Source: Poronia punctata (Eukaryota > Ascomycota > Sordariomycetes > Xylariales > Xylariaceae). Taken from it: a DNA stretch of 13,428 nt. Position numbers and translations under genes: made by a program. Location: the NCBI GenBank assembly GCA_022579005.1, contig MU401968.1:1-13428 (forward strand), read 5' to 3'. The number at the start of each line of letters is the position of its first letter. Position 1 is the first letter of the stretch. The notes below the pieces were generated by a model. That model was given only the letters and a program-made list of their open reading frames with translations. It did not search any database and was not told where the DNA came from. Positions 9,358 through 13,428 of this stretch are shown here, piece after piece.

Positions 9358-11079
9358 TTTCTTTAGCTAAAAAAGTTGCTATTTTTAGTACTTTAAAGCT
9401 AAAATAAGTTAATATATTATAAAAAAGTTTTTTTAGTAAAATTAATATAATGCTTTATTGTTTAATTGTTTAATAAGCTTTTTATAGCTATTTAAAGCTA
9501 TTAAAGGTTTTATTTATTAAAATTGCTTATTACTACTTTTAGTAATAGCTTACTTTAGTTGCTAAAACTTTGCTTTAGCTATTATAGCGTTAAAAGCTGC
9601 TATATTTGCATAGTACTATACTTAACTTTTTTACTTATAAAAATAAATAAGCTAAAAACAAGTTATATATTAAAAAAGGTTTTATTAGCTTTATAATATA
9701 AGGTAATAGCTAGACTTAAACTTATATTAATAGCAAATTGCTTTATTATACTTTGCTAAAATTGTTATAATATAATATTTTTAATAGTAAATTTAAGTAT
9801 ATATTTTTTTACTTTTATAAAAAAACTATAAAGCTTATAATAAGTTTAATACTATTATATTTTTTTAAAAGCTTTTTAGCTAGCAATGCTTTTAGCTTTT
9901 AGTTATAACTACTATTAATAAAAAGCTTTTTGCTTAATAAGCATACTATTAATGCTTTAAATAAAGTGCTTATTATTTTAGTATTTTTTTATAAAAAAGT
10001 AATTAAAACTATATTTGCTAAAGATTATAGCAAAGCTTTTAAAGTACTTTAAATATTTAGTTTAGTAAACCTAGTTATAATTATTATAAAAGTTTAAAAT
10101 TGCTAGGCTTTTTATTAATTTAGCTTTATTAATGCAGTTTTTTATTAAATAAAATAAACTTTAGTTATATTTTTAAGTGCTATTAATAAGGTAGCTATAT
10201 TTTAAAGTTAATAATTATTATAATTGCTAAAAGTTAAAAAAGTAAGCTAGTTTAAAACTTTAAATAAGTAAATTATATAAATAATGCTAAGCATTTTATA
10301 TTTTTTGCTTTTATACTATATTAATAAAAGCATTATTATAATATATTTTAAAGTAAGCAATAAAGTAAAAATAATTAAATATACTTAGTATAGTTTTTTT
10401 TTAATATACTTAGTATTTTATTTAAATATATTTAAACTATTAATAATAAACGCTACTTTTTAATTATAGTTAATTACTATAATATACTAATAAAGCTTTT
10501 TATAATATCTTAAAATAAAATAAGCTAGCATTTACTTATAAATATTAGCTTTTTATTATAAGTTATAAGTAATTTTATTTTAAGCTTAAGTTTTTATAAA
10601 ATAAACTTTTTATATAAGTTTAATAGCTATAATAAAGTACTTAAAATAAAAGCTAAAATAATAGCTTTTTATAAAATATTTTATAATAATTGCTACTTTT
10701 TTATTAGTAAGCTATTTTTAGTAGCAAATTTTAAGCGCTATATTAATTAAGTGCTTTAGCTTATATTAGTACTATATTATATTGCTATTTTTATTATATA
10801 AGTTTATAAAGCTATAAAAGCTATTAGTATTTAGTTTTATAAAGTATAAAATATTAACGTTAAAATTAAAAATATGCTTTGTTTATAAAAAAGCAAGTAC
10901 ACTTTTATATAGCTATATAATATATATTTTAGTAAGTAGTTTTTTAAAATTTAAATTTTAAGCTAACTTAGTAAAAGTATTAAAAATTATTAAGTTAAGC
11001 GCAAATAATATAGTTAGCAAAGCTTATTAAAATATAGCTAATATAAGCACTAAGCTTTTTTATTTTAATAAAACTTTAT
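9358..11079. other. AT-rich core between the inverted arms
   Basis: This is 1722 bp with no open frame and no recognisable domain on either strand. In the hand-checked piece 9601-9900, all 24 cytosines are preceded by A or G and 20 are followed by T, so it has been mutated to near exhaustion. By position it would have held a transposase if the arms are terminal inverted repeats, but nothing in the sequence shows this. Confidence 0.5.
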
Positions 11080-11387
11080 ATTACAACGTAATTAGCATGC
11101 ATGCTTATTATGCCTTATATTATAAGGTAATTATAAGACTAAAAGGGACTAGCTTGTTTTTTATCTTTATATATATAGCTATTGTTTTGCGTTACTTTTT
11201 AAACTTAAATACCTAGCTATTTATTGCGTATATAATATACTAAGTTATACTTTTTAAAATACCTTTATAAGGTAGTAATTAATATAAAGCCTTTAAAACC
11301 TAGTTAATGCGTTTACTTTAGCTAAACCTTTTTTAGTATAAAGTTAAAAGGATTTTTAAAAATTTTTAATTTTATTATAATAGTAAT
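11080..11387 (-). repeat. Right inverted-repeat arm (~308 bp)
   Basis: This is the reverse-complement partner of 9049-9357. It keeps several G/C positions that the left arm has lost, such as GCATGCATGC at 11095-11104 and the AGGGAC segment at 11144-11149. It has in turn lost others that the left arm keeps. A local dyad, CCTTATATTATAAGG at 11112-11126, is present here but decayed in the left arm. Past 11387 the similarity ends. Confidence 0.85.
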
Positions 11388-11800
11388 TTTGCTTAAATAT
11401 AAGACTTATAAAAGCCTTTTTTTATAAGGCAAACTATATATAAAAAATAAAAAGCTAAGAATTAATAATATGCTTGTATATATAAACGCGCTTAAGCTAA
11501 AAATGTAGTAAGTTTTTATAGCTATTAATAATTTAACTAAAAAAATAAAAATAAAATATTAGCTTACTTTAAACTTTAAAAGCTATAAAAATTAGCTAAA
11601 AGCTTTAGTATAAAGATAACGTATTATAAAAAGGCTTTAAAAATAGCTAAGTTATTATAATTTAAAACTAAGCAATAAAAGCTATATAAATTAAGCTATA
11701 AAGCTAAAACTATAAAATATAACTTAGCTAGCTTACTATTTTTAGTTTAATAAAGCTATAAGACTATAACTTAAAAAATACTTTTAATAATAATTTAAAA
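11388..11800. other. AT-rich gene-free spacer
   Basis: No gene is visible. A small dyad, GCCTTTTTTTATAAGGC at about 11414-11430, recalls the CCTTAT/ATAAGG dyad in the right arm but does not extend. No other repeat was found. Confidence 0.6.
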
Positions 11801-11880
11801 AAACTAGGAATATAGAAAAACTAAAAAAAAACTAGAAAATAAATAGCTAGAAAACTAAAAGAACTAGAAAACTAAAAAGA
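11801..11880 (+). repeat. Degenerate purine-rich tandem repeat, 17-bp unit
   Basis: CTAGAAAACTAAAAGAA at 11847-11863 is followed directly by CTAGAAAACTAAAAAGA at 11864-11880. Looser CTAGAAAA and CTAAAA pieces extend leftward to about 11801. The tract has almost no C apart from the repeated CTA steps. It retains many GA steps, which are nearly absent elsewhere in the window. It may be a minisatellite remnant or an A/G-rich piece of an unrecognised element. Confidence 0.65.
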
Positions 11881-13428
11881 TTTAAACACTATAATAAATA
11901 GAAAAGGGTAGCGTATTTTATAAAGTGTAAAAAAGGTTTGCTATACTTAAAGCTATATATATATAAGCTAGCAGTTAGAAATTAAAACGACTTAAAAATT
12001 AAACTTTTAATAAAAACTTTAAAAATTAATAGCTTGCTTAAGCAAGGACTTTTAAAATTTTAACTAAATATAAATACTAGCTAATACCTTTTTATTATAT
12101 TTTCTTTTTTAATTAATATTAGCTTTTTAATATATTTATACTTTATTATTTTAGCTTATATTATTTTATATAGTTTTTTTTATTTAATACGTTGCTTTTT
12201 ATAAAACTTTATAGTTTTATAAATAAAAACTATAATTTAAGCTGCTACTTTATATTACTTAAACTTTTTACTTTAAAATAATATTAAAGTAGTTTACTAA
12301 ACTTTGCTTTTATATAAAAAGCAATATTTTTAACTATTTGCTTATACTTAGTTAGCTTTATTTTGCTTTTTATTATTAACTTAAAGCTTAAAGCTTTTAA
12401 GTTAGCTAGGACTTTTATTTTATTATTACTTTTTAGCTAAAAACTTATTTTAACTTTTGCTTTTAATACTTTAATTATAAGCTATAAAAACTTAATTTTA
12501 GTTTTTATTAATTATTTTACTACTTTTTTATATAACCTTTACGTTTTTTAGTAATATATAACCTACTTTAACTTTTTAAAGCATTTTAACTTTTTTTTTA
12601 ATAGTACTAAAGCAACAAACTAGCTTAAAAAGGTTTTTTATTACTTTAATAATTATTATATAACTTTAAAAGCTTGTATTTAATTATTACTTTAATACGT
12701 TTTAACTTATAAAGTTTATAAGTAGCTAATTTTTTTTTAAAAGATTATATAAATTAAAACATTGCTTATAGCGCTATTAAACATTATTTTTGTTTAAATA
12801 ATTTTAAGCAAAAACTTTTTATTATTGCTATACTTTATAATTATAAAGAAATATTTTAATTAAACAATATTAAAAGCTTATATAAATACTTTTAATAATA
12901 TTATTTTTTTTACTAAAATATTAAAGCTTATAATAAGCTATATTTTAATAATGTTATAGTTTAAAGCTTTTTATAAAAAATATTTAACTTTATAATTTAA
13001 GCTATTTTTTTTTTATTAATTAAGGTTTAATAACTTTAAACAACTTACTTATAAAAACTTTTATAATAAGCTTAACTTTTAAGTAATAAACAAATTTTGC
13101 TTTTAAAAATATTAAAAGTAAAATAAAAAAAATCTTAGTTTATTAAAAAAAAAATTTAAGCTTTTTAAAAAACTTAATAAGCTTTTTTACTTATACTTTA
13201 TTAAAGCTACTATAACTTAGCTTAAAAATTAATAAAATGCTTAATAAGCAAAAAGTATAGCTATAATTAATAGCTAGCTAATAATTATTATAAAATAAAA
13301 GCTTATTACTATTATAAATAACTTTACTTTGCGTTTTTAAAAAATTAAAATTATAATAGGTTAGCTAAAAGTTATTATAAAAAAATAATAAAAAATAATA
13401 AATTAACTAGCTTTTTAGCTTTTTATTA
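11881..13428. other. AT-rich gene-free right flank
   Basis: No coding region, RNA gene or repeat shared with the rest of the window is visible. A near-perfect dyad with AACTTAAAGCT and AGCTTTTAAGTT arms lies around 12378-12403. The end of the window shows no element boundary, so this block may belong to a larger repeat that continues to the right. Confidence 0.6.

Larger units (their letters stand above)
9049..11387. mobile_element. Candidate DNA transposon with ~308-bp terminal inverted repeats (decayed)
   Basis: Two arms of about 308 bp, 9049-9357 and 11080-11387, are inverted relative to each other and enclose 1722 bp, for about 2.34 kb in all. That size and layout fit a small DNA transposon with long terminal inverted repeats. 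No transposase can be read, because the core is closed by stops in all frames. Homology stops at both outer edges (near ATTAGTATTATAATAAAATT on the left), as expected if those are element ends. A TA target duplication is possible at both edges but carries no weight in such AT-rich DNA. The alternative is two separate insertions of one short repeat, for example solo LTRs, in opposite orientation. Confidence 0.5.

Noticed and set aside
11095..11104. GCATGCATGC as a regulatory palindrome
   Set aside because: It lies inside the right inverted arm and is simply less decayed than the matching part of the left arm near 9333-9342. Its survival fits the GCA-protection pattern.
1..13428. Mitochondrial or apicoplast-like genome because of extreme AT content
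   Set aside because: There are no rRNA, tRNA or conserved organellar genes. An LTR retrotransposon with a target duplication and transition-only decay points to nuclear fungal heterochromatin.

Overview
The window looks like a stretch of AT-rich, gene-free heterochromatin from a filamentous ascomycete fungus, eroded by RIP (repeat-induced point mutation). The evidence is compositional. Hand-counted G+C in 3001-3300 is 34/300 (about 11%). Stop triplets TAA and TAG saturate all frames by eye. Cytosines survive almost only in a few sequence contexts. The copies of each repeat differ almost only by C/T and G/A transitions. The genus cannot be named from this sequence. A centromeric, pericentromeric or subtelomeric AT-isochore would all fit.

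Layout. 1-594 is featureless AT-rich DNA. 600-6704 is one complete but dead LTR retrotransposon of 6105 bp. It has a left LTR at 600-938, a 5431-bp internal region at 939-6369, a right LTR at 6370-6704, and a perfect 5-bp target-site duplication (TGCAA) at 595-599 and 6705-6709. Its protein-coding content has been erased. 6710-9048 is more AT-rich DNA, with a cluster of small hairpins at 7653-7857 and a cluster of a 9-mer (ATTACTATA) at 8771-9032. 9049-11387 is bracketed by a pair of inverted repeats of about 308 bp (9049-9357 and 11080-11387) around a 1.7-kb core. This is best read as a decayed DNA transposon with long terminal inverted repeats, or else as two copies of one repeat in opposite orientation. 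11388-13428 is AT-rich DNA with one short purine-rich tandem repeat at 11801-11880.

No protein-coding gene, tRNA, rRNA, CRISPR array or functional operon can be supported on either strand. The biology here is the decay process. The two LTRs and the two inverted arms act as natural replicates of the same starting sequence, and they show which cytosines the mutator took and which it spared. The spared ones are nearly all preceded by a purine and mostly followed by T.
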